DNA of 64,000 nucleotides from positions 1 to 64,000 of the forward strand of contig NZ_UWPB01000002.1 in the NCBI RefSeq assembly GCF_900604945.1, written 5' to 3'. Position numbers and translations under genes: made by a program. Within the stretch, counting starts at the first letter, position 1, and every line of letters begins with the position of its first letter. The notes beneath the pieces were generated by a model. That model did not search any database, had not been told where the DNA came from, and saw only the letters and a program-made list of their open reading frames with translations. The DNA is from Ruminococcus sp. Marseille-P6503. GTDB lineage: Bacteria > Bacillota > Clostridia > Oscillospirales > Ruminococcaceae. This document shows, piece by piece, positions 53,770-63,028 of this stretch.

Positions 53770-54033
53770 ATGAATAAGCTGTGCAGAAAATGCCTGCTGG
53801 AGGACATGGACGAAACTGATTACTTCAGACGCCTGAAGAACTATATCTCCGCCTATCCGCAGGAAAAGCGGGCGGACGGAGAGGAATATTCCCGCAGACT
53901 TGAAATATGCAGAAGCTGCGAGGAGCTTTACGACGGAATGTGCCGCAAATGCGGCTGCTACGTTGAACTCAGGGCCTTGAAAAAGGAATCGCGCTGCGCC
54001 GCCGTTCCCGACAAATGGCAGAGCGGCGGATAG
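53770..54033 (+). CDS. Small Cys-rich zinc-ribbon-like protein (DUF6171-like)
   Basis: The 87-aa protein has CRKCLLED at the start, ICRSCEELYDGMCRKCGCYVELRA in its second half (here about residues 47-70) and a final Cys in SRCA, giving several CxxC knuckles that suggest one or two zinc sites. The pattern fits what I recall as DUF6171, common in Clostridia. It starts 3 bp after the GH51 stop and ends 14 bp before GH42, so it is translated from the same mRNA as two glycosidases. The function is unknown. Confidence 0.75.
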   Translation: MNKLCRKCLLEDMDETDYFRRLKNYISAYPQEKRADGEEYSRRLEICRSCEELYDGMCRKCGCYVELRALKKESRCAAVPDKWQSGG

Positions 54034-54047
54034 AGAAAGGACTTATT

Positions 54048-55988
54048 ATGGCAAAAATAGGAGTTGACTATTATCCCGAGCACTGGGACGAATCGCTTTG
54101 GGAGCAGGACGCGGAGCTTATGGCTCAAACAGGCGTAAAGGTCGTCCGTATGGCTGAGTTTGCCTGGTCAAGGCTTGAGCCGAAGGAAGGGGTTTTCGAT
54201 TTCGGCTGGCTGGACAGAGCGGTAGAGCTTTTCGCTTCAAAGGGGATAGAAATAATTCTCTGCACGCCCACAAACTGCCCTCCTCTCTGGCTTTACGAAA
54301 AATATCCCGACGCTTTGCAGACTGAGCGTTCAGGTCAGCCTATCGCGACGGGAATAAGAGGTCACCGCTGCTACAACTCCCCTTCACTGAGAAAATTCTC
54401 CGAAAGGATAATACGCAGACTTACCGAGCGTTACGGAAGCAACCCTGCCGTTACGGCATGGCAGATAGACAACGAGCTTGACGCCGTTCACTGCTGCTGC
54501 CCGGAATGTACCGAAAGGTTCAGGAAATACCTTAAAGAAAAATACGGAAGTCTTGAAAGCATAAACAAAGCCTTCGGCAGCAACGTCTGGAGCGGCGAAT
54601 ATTCCGCATGGACGCAGATAAAACCGCCGCTGGGCAGCTATCCTCTCGGCTGGTACAATCCGTCGTATATGCTTGAATGGCACAGGTTCTGTCAAAAGAG
54701 CGTAAACGATTTTGTAAGATTTCAGGCTGAGCTGATAAGGGAAACAATACCTGAGGCGGTTATCACCACAAATACATGGCTGTGTGAAAACGCGCCTGAT
54801 TTCTATAAAATGTCCGAGCCGCTGGACGTTGTGTCATACGACAATTATCCTCCGACCAGACTGCCGGACGATCCGGACGCGCTGTATTCCCACGCTTTCC
54901 ATCTTGATCTGATGAGAGGAATAAAACGAAAAAACTTCTGGATAATGGAGCAGCTCAGCGGAGCTCCCGGCTGCTGGATGCCGATGACTGCCGCTCCGAA
55001 GCCCGAAATGATAAAGGGCTACGCTTTGCAGGCGATAGCCAGAGGAGCCGATTCGGTCGTACATTTTCGCTGGCGGAGCGCGGTTTCAGGTGCGGAAATG
55101 TTCTGGCACGGTCTTATCGACCAGAGCAACGTTCCTTCACGCAGATTTTATGAATTCGCTCAGCTGTGCAGGGAAGCCGAGGCGCTGGACACCGACGGAA
55201 CGGAAGTATCCTCCGATATTGCGCTGCTGTATTCCCCGGATACGGAAACCGCTCTGAAAATACAGCCTCAGACCGACGGCTTTCATTACTACAATCAGCT
55301 TAAAAGCTTTCACGACGGAATCATATCTCTCGGAGCAAACTGCGATATAATCAGCCAAAGCGCTGATTTTTCCGGCTATTCCGTTATAATCGCTCCTACC
55401 ATGTTTATAACGGACGAAAGCGTCGTAAAACGTCTTTACAGCTTTGCCGAAAACGGCGGAACGGTCGTCCTTACAAACAGAAGCGGAGTAAAGGATCAAT
55501 ATAACAACTGCATAATGGCGCCGCTTCCCGCCGCTTATTCAGAGCTTACCGGCTGCACGGTTCAGGAATTTGATCCTATAGGATGGGACGCCGCTCATGT
55601 CGAAATGAACGGCAGGGAGTATGAAGTTTCCTGCTGGTGCGACGTTCTTAAGCCTGACGGCGCGGCCGTCATCGCCTCATATACTGACCGTTTTTACAAA
55701 GGCTCTCCTGCCGTTACCGTAAATTCCTTCGGCAGAGGAAAATGCTATTATGTCGGAACGATCGGCAAAAGAGATTTCTATAAAGAGCTGTGCGCAAGGA
55801 TACTTTCCGACGCCGGACTTGATATAATAACCGATCTGCCGCGGAATGTAGAGCTGTCGGCGCGTAAGGGCGGCGGAAAGGAGATCATCTTTATTTTCAA
55901 CAACAACGATAAAGAGGTTGAATTTTCATATTTGAATAAAAAATTCAGACTGAAACCGTTTGAAATGAAAACAGTAACACAGTCATAA
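54048..55988 (+). CDS. Beta-galactosidase (GH42)
   Basis: The 646-aa protein begins KIGVDYYPEHWDESLWEQD, a GH42 hallmark. The acid/base Glu is in TAWQIDNELD and the nucleophile in FWIMEQLSGAPG. HFRWRSAVSGAEMFWHGLID and a C-terminal glutamine-amidotransferase-like trimerisation domain follow. There is no signal peptide. The frame could open at 54015, but ATG 54048 has AAAGGA at 8 nt and starts at the conserved N-terminus. It likely acts on galacto-oligosaccharides from pectin or arabinogalactan, matching the arabinofuranosidase. Confidence 0.94.
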   Translation: MAKIGVDYYPEHWDESLWEQDAELMAQTGVKVVRMAEFAWSRLEPKEGVFDFGWLDRAVELFASKGIEIILCTPTNCPPLWLYEKYPDALQTERSGQPIATGIRGHRCYNSPSLRKFSERIIRRLTERYGSNPAVTAWQIDNELDAVHCCCPECTERFRKYLKEKYGSLESINKAFGSNVWSGEYSAWTQIKPPLGSYPLGWYNPSYMLEWHRFCQKSVNDFVRFQAELIRETIPEAVITTNTWLCENAPDFYKMSEPLDVVSYDNYPPTRLPDDPDALYSHAFHLDLMRGIKRKNFWIMEQLSGAPGCWMPMTAAPKPEMIKGYALQAIARGADSVVHFRWRSAVSGAEMFWHGLIDQSNVPSRRFYEFAQLCREAEALDTDGTEVSSDIALLYSPDTETALKIQPQTDGFHYYNQLKSFHDGIISLGANCDIISQSADFSGYSVIIAPTMFITDESVVKRLYSFAENGGTVVLTNRSGVKDQYNNCIMAPLPAAYSELTGCTVQEFDPIGWDAAHVEMNGREYEVSCWCDVLKPDGAAVIASYTDRFYKGSPAVTVNSFGRGKCYYVGTIGKRDFYKELCARILSDAGLDIITDLPRNVELSARKGGGKEIIFIFNNNDKEVEFSYLNKKFRLKPFEMKTVTQS

Positions 55989-55994
55989 AAAAGC

Positions 55995-56034
55995 ATAACC
56001 TGAGAAGAGCAGTTTTCTTCTCAGGTTATTTTTC
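55995..56034. terminator. Bidirectional terminator between GH42 and radC
   Basis: A perfect 13-bp stem (ATAACCTGAGAAG, 55995-56007, with 56017-56029) is followed by T5 on the plus strand and preceded by an A-rich run. It serves the convergent GH42 and radC genes. Confidence 0.88.
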
Positions 56035-56048
56035 TGCGGCTTCAGCAG

Positions 56049-56807
56049 TTATTCGTAATCGTATATCAGCCCCAGCTGTCTTAACGACGATACTCCGTCC
56101 TCTCCCGCAACAAAATGATCCAGCATAGTTATCCCCATAGCGGAAAGATGTCTGATAAGCAGCCTTGTGGAAACCACATCCTCCTCCGACGGCTTTGAAG
56201 AAGCCTCAGGATGATTGTGAGCTATAAAAAAGTTGTCGTAGCCGCTGTTAAGTATGGTTCTGGTTATCTTCCTCAGGTCCATGGAAACTTCCTTAAGAGT
56301 GCCGGAATCAACGACCGCGAACTTCCTTATCCTGAAAGAAGGATCAACAAAAAACAGCATTATCCGTTCGATCCGTTCTCCGGCAAATTTTGCCCTCACC
56401 AGAGCTTTCACCTCAGGAATATCTCTCGCGTCAACAGAACCCGTTACCCTTTCCGCTTTCAGATATGATGTAAGAGCGCCGAAAAATTTCAGATTCACCG
56501 CGGGATTTTCCCCTACAAGCCCGCTTTCCATAAGCTCCTCCTTCGACGCGGAAAGCACCCCCTCAATACTTCCGAACCTTGTCAGAAGCCTGTGGGCAAG
56601 ACCGTTGGTATCGCTTCTGGGATAGCAGTAAAACAGAAGCATTTCCAGGATCTCATGCTCCGCAAAGCCCTTGAAGCTCATATTCTCGCAGAACCTTTTC
56701 CTCATACGCTCTCTGTGTCCGCTGTGAACGCTGCTTTCCGCCATTTCCCTGACCAGTCCTTTCCTAAGCTTTAATATCCGCCGATTGAGCCGGCGATACC
56801 ACGGCAT
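56049..56807 (-). CDS. radC: RadC-family JAB-domain protein
   Basis: The 252-aa protein has an N-terminal helix-hairpin-helix-like region (HSGHRERMRKRF, EILEMLLFYCYPRSD) and a C-terminal JAB1/MPN-like domain with the metal motif HNHPEASSKPSEEDVVSTR. RadC's historic DNA-repair role is doubtful; it is a predicted metallo-hydrolase. AAGGGA before ATG 56807 favours this start, which gives a basic N-terminal extension; an ATG at codon 22 fits the usual family start. It follows tex with 2 bp between stop and start. Confidence 0.9.
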   Translation of the reverse strand: MPWYRRLNRRILKLRKGLVREMAESSVHSGHRERMRKRFCENMSFKGFAEHEILEMLLFYCYPRSDTNGLAHRLLTRFGSIEGVLSASKEELMESGLVGENPAVNLKFFGALTSYLKAERVTGSVDARDIPEVKALVRAKFAGERIERIMLFFVDPSFRIRKFAVVDSGTLKEVSMDLRKITRTILNSGYDNFFIAHNHPEASSKPSEEDVVSTRLLIRHLSAMGITMLDHFVAGEDGVSSLRQLGLIYDYE

Positions 56808-56809
56808 AT

Positions 56810-58957
56810 TTATCCCTTGCTTTTCATAGTAAGCGATATGCGTTTTTTCTTAACGTCAACGTCAAGGACCCGCACCTTGACTACCTCTCCTACCTTAACG
56901 GCTTCAAGAGGGTGCTTTATATATCTGTCGCACAGCTGAGAAATATGAACCAGTCCGTCCTCGTGAACTCCTATATCGACAAAAGCGCCGAAATCTATTA
57001 CGTTTCTCACTGTTCCCATAAGCTCCATTCCGGGCTTCAGATCCTTCAGCTCCATAACGTCGCCGCTTCTCATAAGCGGCGGAGGAAGCTCGTCCCTGGG
57101 GTCCCTGCCAGGCTTCATCAGCTCGGAAATAATGTCCTTTAAAGTCGGGACGCCGACTCCTGTTTCTTGGGCAAACCTTTCCAGCCCCAGCTTTTCCGCC
57201 GTTTCTCCCAGCTTTGTCAGGCTTTCCGACCCGTTCAGGGAAAATCCGCAGACGTCGAGAAGCTTCCGCGCCGCTTTGTACGATTCGGGGTGGACCGCAG
57301 TGTTGTCAAGAGGATTTTCTCCCTCTCTTACTCTGAGAAATCCCGCGCACTGCTCAAAGGCCTTCGCTCCCAGCTTAGGTACCTTCATCAGCTGCTTTCT
57401 GTCTGTAAACTCTCCGTTCTCCTCACGGTAAGCAACAATATTTTTAGCTACCTGAGCGCTGATTCCCGACACATACGAAAGCAGCGAATGCGAAGCGGTA
57501 TTTAAATCTACGCCCACGCTGTTTACGCAATCCTCAACCACGCCGGACAGAGCCTCGTCCATGCGCTTGGGCGGCATATCGTGCTGATACTGACCTACTC
57601 CTACAGCTTTTGGATCGATCTTTACCAGCTCCGCCAGAGGGTCCTGCAAGCGTCTTGCAATTGAAACCGCGCTTCTAAGCGAAACGTCATATTCGGGGAA
57701 TTCCTCCGCCGCAAGCTTTGACGCCGAATATACGGACGCGCCCGCCTCGGATACCACCATGTACCCCACCTTTTGCGGGATTTCCCTGATAAGCTCCGCC
57801 ACAAACGCCTCCGACTCGCGGCTTGCAGTGCCGTTTCCTATAGCGACAGCGGTAACTCCGTACTTTTCAATAAGCGCCGCAAGCTTTTTCTTCGCCTCCG
57901 CCGTTTTATTCTGGGGCGGAGTAGGATAAACCACCGTCGTATCCAGCACCTTTCCCGTTTTATCTACCACCGCTATCTTGCAGCCGGTACGGTACGCGGG
58001 ATCAAGCCCGAGGGTGCAGGCGCCCTTTACCGGGGGCTGCATAAGCAGCTGACGAAGGTTTGACGAAAATACCTTTATCGCCCCCTCCTGCGCCTTTTCA
58101 GAAAGCATACTCCTTATTTCCCTTTGAATAGAGGGACAGATAAGGCGCTTGTATCCGTCAACGCAGGCAAGCTCAACGTACTTTGCGCACTCCGAATCGT
58201 TTCTGACATACCTTGAAACGCAGGCTCTTTCTCCCGCGCCCTCCGGAACTTCGACGGAAACCTTTAACGCGCCCTCTTTTTCGCCTCTGTCTATAGCAAG
58301 TATCCTGTGACCTGCTATCTTCCTTACCGGCTCTGAAAAATCATAATAATTCTCATAGACCGACTCGGCGTTTTCGTCCGCCGCCTTTGAAACTATTTTT
58401 CCGATTCCGCTGAACATCTCCCGAAGATATTTTCTCAGAGCGGCATTGTCCGAGGCGTCCTCGGCAATTATATCCATAGCCCCCTGAAGCGCCTCCTGAG
58501 CGGACTCAACGCCCTTTTCGGCGCTAACGTATTTTTCCGCCTCGCTTAAAGGCTCGGTATGCAATGCCTGCTCCATGATAACTTCCGCCAGAGGAGCAAG
58601 CCCTCTTTCCTTCGCGGCGCTTGCTCTCGTTCGGCGCTTGGGTCTGAACGGGCGGTAAATATCCTCCAGCTCCACAAGCTGCGAAGCCTTTTGGATAGCC
58701 GCCATAAGCTCGTCCGTCATTCTGTCCTGCTCGGTAATGGAGGAAATTATCTCCTCCCTGCGTTTTTCAAGATTCCTCAGATAGCAAAGCCTTTCATAGA
58801 TCTCACGCAGGATCTGATCGTCCAGAGAACCGGTCATCTCCTTGCGGTAACGGGCGATAAAGGGGATCGTCTTATCGTCGTCTATAAGACTGACGGTATT
58901 GTCTATCTGCTCCTTTCTGAGCTTGAATTCCTGTGCAAGAATACTGTTTATATCCAT
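56810..58957 (-). CDS. tex: RNA-binding transcription accessory protein Tex
   Basis: The 715-aa protein has the Tex N-terminal domain, the YqgF/RNase H-like domain (LGLDPAYRTGCKIAVVDKTG), helix-hairpin-helix motifs (YVSGISAQVAKNIVAYREENG and LMKVPKLGAKAFEQCAGFLR, here described by their cores) and a C-terminal S1 RNA-binding domain (GTVRNVIDFGAFVDIGVHEDG). It associates with transcription and RNA in other bacteria. The ribosome site before ATG 58957 is weak (GAAG). radC follows at 2 bp, suggesting an operon. Confidence 0.95.
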   Translation of the reverse strand: MDINSILAQEFKLRKEQIDNTVSLIDDDKTIPFIARYRKEMTGSLDDQILREIYERLCYLRNLEKRREEIISSITEQDRMTDELMAAIQKASQLVELEDIYRPFRPKRRTRASAAKERGLAPLAEVIMEQALHTEPLSEAEKYVSAEKGVESAQEALQGAMDIIAEDASDNAALRKYLREMFSGIGKIVSKAADENAESVYENYYDFSEPVRKIAGHRILAIDRGEKEGALKVSVEVPEGAGERACVSRYVRNDSECAKYVELACVDGYKRLICPSIQREIRSMLSEKAQEGAIKVFSSNLRQLLMQPPVKGACTLGLDPAYRTGCKIAVVDKTGKVLDTTVVYPTPPQNKTAEAKKKLAALIEKYGVTAVAIGNGTASRESEAFVAELIREIPQKVGYMVVSEAGASVYSASKLAAEEFPEYDVSLRSAVSIARRLQDPLAELVKIDPKAVGVGQYQHDMPPKRMDEALSGVVEDCVNSVGVDLNTASHSLLSYVSGISAQVAKNIVAYREENGEFTDRKQLMKVPKLGAKAFEQCAGFLRVREGENPLDNTAVHPESYKAARKLLDVCGFSLNGSESLTKLGETAEKLGLERFAQETGVGVPTLKDIISELMKPGRDPRDELPPPLMRSGDVMELKDLKPGMELMGTVRNVIDFGAFVDIGVHEDGLVHISQLCDRYIKHPLEAVKVGEVVKVRVLDVDVKKKRISLTMKSKG

Positions 58958-59101
58958 AAAGCTTCAATATGCCGCCTCAGCGGACATATCCTCCTTCCTG
59001 TAAAAGAGCGTAATCACGGCGCAAAACCGCGTTTACAGCTTTACGCGGCTCCGCGCTTACATTTCAGAGCATATCCTGCCGCGTATTACCGCCCGGGATT
59101 T

Positions 59102-60712
59102 TTACTGCAGCTCGCCGCGGTTAAATTCGGAAAGCTCGAGTCCCTCGTTGCGCTCCAGCGCCCAGCGTATATTCCACTCGCTTGAAAACAGCAGCAGATA
59201 ATTTCCCTTGAAATCCTGAACAAGCTTAGTGTCGCTGGAAAGCTTCAGCGTCTTGGGATCAATGTCCTTATTATCTATCCAGCGGATATACGAATACGGC
59301 AGTCCCTCTTTTATAAGCTCCACATTGTATTCATTCTTCATGCGGTATTCAAAAACGTCGAACTGAAGCACGCCGACAACGCCGACGATAACCTCTTCCA
59401 TACCTGTATAGGGCTCCTGAAATATCTGAATAGCTCCCTCCTGAGCAATCTGGGTCGTTCCCTTCACAAACTGCTTGCGCTTCATCGTATCCTTCTGGCG
59501 CACCCTCTGGAAATGCTCGGGCGCAAAGGTAGGTATGCCTTCAAACTCAAATTTTTTTCCGGGACTGCATACGGTATCGCCTATAGAAAAAATTCCCGGA
59601 TCAAAAACTCCGATTATATCTCCGGCATAAGCCTCGTCTATTATCTCACGTTCCTGAGCCATTATCTGCTGAGGCTGTGAAAGCCGCATTTTCTTGTTCC
59701 CCTGAACGTGCAGCACGTCCATTTCCTTATCGAATTTTCCGGAACATATCCTCATAAAAGTGATCCTGTCGCGGTGAGCCTTATTCATATTCGCCTGGAT
59801 TTTGAATACAAACGCCGAAAAGCTGCTGTCAAAGGGATCGATAAGCCCTGCGGAGGAATTTCTCGGCAGCGGCGGAGGGGTCATCTCCAAAAAGCTTTCA
59901 AGAAAGGGTTCGACCCCGAAATTTGTCAGCGCCGAGCCGAAAAACACGGGAGAAAGCCTGCCGCCGTGAACCGCTTCAAGATCGAACTCCTCGCTTGCTC
60001 CGTCCAGCAGCTCGATATCCTCCAGCAGCTGTTCCCTGTTATCAGCGCCGATAAGCTCTCCAAGGCTCTCGTCGCTGAGATCGGCTTCCACAGAATTTAC
60101 ACGGTTCTGCCCGCCTGTCGCCTCGAATGAAATTATATGCTTTTTGGCTCGGTCATAGACTCCTCTGAAATCCTTGCCGGAGCTTATGGGCCAGTTCACA
60201 GGATAGGTCGGGATCCCCAGCTCGTTTTCTATTTCCTCGATCAGGTCGAAAGGGTTGCGGGATTCCCTGTCCATTTTATTTATGAAAGTGAATATAGGTA
60301 TATTCCTCATCGCGCATACCTTAAAAAGCTTTCTGGTCTGGTTCTCTACTCCCTTTGAAGCGTCTATTACCATTACCGCCGAATCCGCCGCCATAAGAGT
60401 ACGGTAGGTATCCTCGGAAAAGTCCTGATGTCCGGGGGTATCGAGAATATTGATACAAAAGCCCTCGTACTGAAACTGCATTACCGACGAGGTAACGGAG
60501 ATTCCCCTCTGCTTTTCAATCTCCATCCAGTCGGAAACGGCGTGACGAGCGGATTTTTTGCCCTTTACCGCTCCCGCCTGAGCGATCGCTCCGCCGTAAA
60601 GCAGAAATTTTTCAGTAAGCGTGGTTTTTCCGGCGTCGGGATGTGAAATGATCGCAAAGGTCCTCCTGCGTTTGATCTCATGTTCTAAGCTGCTCAAATT
60701 ATTTTCCTCCAT
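59102..60712 (-). CDS. prfC: Peptide chain release factor 3
   Basis: RF3 is a GTPase that recycles RF1/RF2 after termination. The N-terminus RRRTFAIISHPDAGKTTLTEKFL holds the G1 P-loop. G3 is DTPGHQDFSEDTYR, and G4 is FINKMDRE. The later domain has the RF3-specific VGVVGVLQFDVFEYRM. ATG 60712 gives 536 aa; a TTG three codons earlier (60721) is an alternative. The ribosome site is poor for both. It appears monocistronic. Confidence 0.95.
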   Translation of the reverse strand: MEENNLSSLEHEIKRRRTFAIISHPDAGKTTLTEKFLLYGGAIAQAGAVKGKKSARHAVSDWMEIEKQRGISVTSSVMQFQYEGFCINILDTPGHQDFSEDTYRTLMAADSAVMVIDASKGVENQTRKLFKVCAMRNIPIFTFINKMDRESRNPFDLIEEIENELGIPTYPVNWPISSGKDFRGVYDRAKKHIISFEATGGQNRVNSVEADLSDESLGELIGADNREQLLEDIELLDGASEEFDLEAVHGGRLSPVFFGSALTNFGVEPFLESFLEMTPPPLPRNSSAGLIDPFDSSFSAFVFKIQANMNKAHRDRITFMRICSGKFDKEMDVLHVQGNKKMRLSQPQQIMAQEREIIDEAYAGDIIGVFDPGIFSIGDTVCSPGKKFEFEGIPTFAPEHFQRVRQKDTMKRKQFVKGTTQIAQEGAIQIFQEPYTGMEEVIVGVVGVLQFDVFEYRMKNEYNVELIKEGLPYSYIRWIDNKDIDPKTLKLSSDTKLVQDFKGNYLLLFSSEWNIRWALERNEGLELSEFNRGELQ

Positions 60713-60914
60713 TACTGTCAAAGCCGCCGTTTAAGCCGTATTACAGCCGGCCCGCGGACGCTTTGTCCTTAAATCTCTATCCGTATTATTATACAGCATA
60801 TGCGGCGAAAATGCAAGCGAATATTTAAAAACAGCCGAAGCGGTCCGGTAATTATTCAAAGCTCTAAGCTGTCTGCTTTTAAACATTCAGCCTGTTAAGC
60901 AGAGACTTTGGAGA

Positions 60915-61340
60915 TCATTTCTTTTCAAAAATATATAATTCGTCCTGCGAGTTATCATAAAACGCTGTTAAATCCGTATCATAGCGGCAGCGCTTTACAG
61001 CCGCGCTTCTTTTTATTTTTTCAGCGCCTCCCGCATTTTTATATGCGCTTCTTAATATGTATTTTTCTGTTTGCAGGATCTCAGGAGCAGATGTATACAC
61101 GTTACGAAGCATATAGGCATATCTGTTCTTGCAAATCAATAAATATTCCGTTTCTCCCGTATTTACATTCTGACACCTTCGCAGCGTGCACAACGTTTCC
61201 GCATTATTCAATATCAGGCTGTCAGGAGCAGACCTTTTATCGCAACAGCCGGCAAAAGCCGTCATTGCAAGCATTACGCCTGCTGCCGCGGCAAGGAGCT
61301 TAAAATAATGTCCTATTTTTCCCGAATATCTCAAATACAT
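60915..61340 (-). CDS. Small hypothetical lipoprotein
   Basis: ATG 61340 has GGAGG 8 nt upstream and gives a 141-aa protein; the longer open frame upstream lacks a ribosome site. A signal peptide with a hydrophobic Ala-rich core ends in the lipobox AFAGC (Cys32). The mature part is basic and short, with strands such as TEYLLICKNRYAYMLRN, and four further Cys. I recognise no family. Its promoter overlaps head-to-head with that of an XRE regulator gene, so the regulator probably controls it. Confidence 0.75.
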   Translation of the reverse strand: MYLRYSGKIGHYFKLLAAAAGVMLAMTAFAGCCDKRSAPDSLILNNAETLCTLRRCQNVNTGETEYLLICKNRYAYMLRNVYTSAPEILQTEKYILRSAYKNAGGAEKIKRSAAVKRCRYDTDLTAFYDNSQDELYIFEKK

Positions 61341-61373
61341 ATTTTCTGCCTCCTGTATCATCATATTAATACA

Positions 61374-61383
61374 ACATATATGT
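61374..61383. promoter_or_regulatory. Palindrome downstream of the lipoprotein promoter
   Basis: ACATATATGT is a perfect 10-bp palindrome lying just past the predicted transcription start of the lipoprotein gene. It is a candidate XRE operator but short and AT-rich. Confidence 0.35.
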
Positions 61384-61395
61384 AGTTTATATATC

Positions 61396-61424
61396 AGTTT
61401 AACACCTGTTTTGCTGTTTGTCAA
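61396..61424 (-). promoter_or_regulatory. Promoter of the small lipoprotein gene
   Basis: On the minus strand, TTGACA (61424-61419) and TAAACT (61401-61396) are 17 bp apart. Its -35 occupies almost the same bases as the -35 of the divergent regulator promoter. Confidence 0.6.
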
Positions 61425-61446
61425 TACTACAGATATGATGTATAAT
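61418..61446 (+). promoter_or_regulatory. Promoter of the XRE regulator gene
   Basis: TTGTCA (61418-61423), 17 bp, TATAAT (61441-61446), one mismatch from consensus, about 39 bp before the GTG start. Confidence 0.8.
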
Positions 61447-61484
61447 TATGTTATAGATACGCGGCAGATTTTCGGAGGTTTATT

Positions 61485-61838
61485 GTGCAAAGTAACTTAT
61501 ATTTGTATCCCAACCTTGTTAAAGCAAGGAAAAGCAAGATGACGCAGTCTGAGCTTGCTAAGCTGATAGGGATTTCTCAGCAGGAAATAAGCAGATATGA
61601 AAACGGCGAAGTAAAAGCGCCTATAAATTATATAATAGACCTTGCCAACTGCTGCGGCGTCAGCGTAGACTACATTCTAGGCAGAAACAGCCGCGCAAAC
61701 GAGAATGATCCCGATAACATTCTGTCGCTGTATAACCTGCTTGATAAAAACAACAAGCTTAGGATACTTGAAAGGATCCAGACACTTCTGGAGCTTCAGG
61801 ACAGCAGAACACAAAAATACAAAAAGGACGGACCCTGA
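61485..61838 (+). CDS. XRE-family transcriptional regulator (117 aa)
   Basis: The protein has a Cro/CI helix-turn-helix at about residues 9-66 (LVKARKSKMTQSELAKLIGI, SQQEISRYENGEVKAP, LANCCGVSVDYILGR) and a C-terminal helical tail with LLDKNNKLRILERIQTLLELQD, probably for dimerisation. The start is GTG at 61485 with GGAGG 7 nt upstream. It is divergent from a small lipoprotein gene. It resembles the other XRE regulator at 33105-33401 in size and layout. Its stop lies inside a terminator hairpin. Confidence 0.92.
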   Translation: MQSNLYLYPNLVKARKSKMTQSELAKLIGISQQEISRYENGEVKAPINYIIDLANCCGVSVDYILGRNSRANENDPDNILSLYNLLDKNNKLRILERIQTLLELQDSRTQKYKKDGP

Positions 61839-61856
61839 CGGAGCCGTCCTTTTAAT
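61822..61856. terminator. Terminator overlapping the regulator stop codon
   Basis: A stem AAAAGGACGG (61822-61831) pairs with 61844-61853 and is followed by T-rich sequence. The TGA stop of the XRE gene lies in the loop. It faces the convergent pilT gene. Confidence 0.8.
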
Positions 61857-61877
61857 ATTTTAATTTATCATCAGCTT

Positions 61878-62948
61878 TTACCTTGCCGAGGCTATGAATC
61901 TCTTCAGCTCGCCGACATTAAGGCACTTCTCAACGGCGACCTCCATGGATATCTTCTTATCGCGCACAAGCTTAGCAAGCTCCTGGTCAAGAGTCTGCAT
62001 TCCCACATTCTTACCTGTCTGCATTGCCGAATTTATGAGATGAACCTTATCGTCGCGTATCATCGCCTTGATATTATCCGTAGCGTTAAGTATTTCACAG
62101 CAGGCGATACGGCTTGTTCCGTCGAAGGTACGGCACAGCGTCTGGGTGCATATTCCGACCAGAACCGAAGCAAGCTGGGTTCTTATCTGGTGCTGCTGGT
62201 GCGCCGGAAAAACGTCGATAATACGGTCGATAGTTGAAGCGGCGTCGGTAGTATGCAGCGTACTCATTACAAGGTGTCCAGTTTCAGCGGCGGTTACCGC
62301 GGCTTCGATAGTTTCAAAGTCACGCATTTCTCCTACGAGGATAATATCCGGGTCCTCACGAAGCGCGGCTCTCAGCGCCATAGAAAAGCTGGGAACATCG
62401 GGACCTATCTCTCTCTGGTTTACCATACATCTTTTATGAGCGTGCATATACTCGATAGGGTCCTCGACTGTAATTATATGAGCCGATTTATGTATATTTA
62501 CATGGTCGATCATCGCCGCAAGGGTCGTTGACTTACCGGAACCGGTAGGACCCGTTACAAGCACCAACCCTCTGGGGCGCATTGCAAATTCAGCAAGCAC
62601 GGGAGGAAGATTAAGGTCCGTAAGCGTGGGTATATCGTTTCTCAGCAGACGGATAGCGATTGCGGTATTTCCTCTCTGACGGTATACATTGACACGGTGA
62701 CGGAAGCCTCTTGACGAAACAAACGTAAAGTCGGTGTCAATATGATCCTTGATAGACTGTCTCTGCTTGTCGGTACACATATCCTCGCATATCTTGAGAA
62801 TATCAATCTCCGTCATATCGGGATATGACGACAGCTTTCTGAGATTTCCTCCCTGTCTTACGATAGGGGGAATACCTACGGTAAAATGCAGGTCGGAACA
62901 CCCCAAAGCCCTTGATTCGTCCAGTATCTTGTTAATATCAACTGACAT
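61878..62948 (-). CDS. pilT: Type IV pilus retraction ATPase PilT
   Basis: PilT is a hexameric ATPase that drives pilus retraction. The 356-aa protein has an N-terminal PAS-like domain (CSDLHFTVGIPPIVRQGG), Walker [15 protein letters not shown], the Asp box ITVEDPIEY, Walker B DPDIILVGEMRD and the His box TGHLVMSTLHTTDAAS. A C-terminal stretch where other PilT proteins have AIRNLIRE is replaced by DDKVHLINSAMQTG, which keeps the family pattern. AGGAGG before ATG 62948 supports the start. It is in a pilus operon with pilB. Confidence 0.94.
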   Translation of the reverse strand: MSVDINKILDESRALGCSDLHFTVGIPPIVRQGGNLRKLSSYPDMTEIDILKICEDMCTDKQRQSIKDHIDTDFTFVSSRGFRHRVNVYRQRGNTAIAIRLLRNDIPTLTDLNLPPVLAEFAMRPRGLVLVTGPTGSGKSTTLAAMIDHVNIHKSAHIITVEDPIEYMHAHKRCMVNQREIGPDVPSFSMALRAALREDPDIILVGEMRDFETIEAAVTAAETGHLVMSTLHTTDAASTIDRIIDVFPAHQQHQIRTQLASVLVGICTQTLCRTFDGTSRIACCEILNATDNIKAMIRDDKVHLINSAMQTGKNVGMQTLDQELAKLVRDKKISMEVAVEKCLNVGELKRFIASAR

Positions 62949-63028
62949 AGTTAATTAACCTCCTATATTTCTCACCGCGCAGCCCTGCTCAAGCTTTTTT
63001 CAACGCCGCACTCTTTTCTTTGCTTAAT

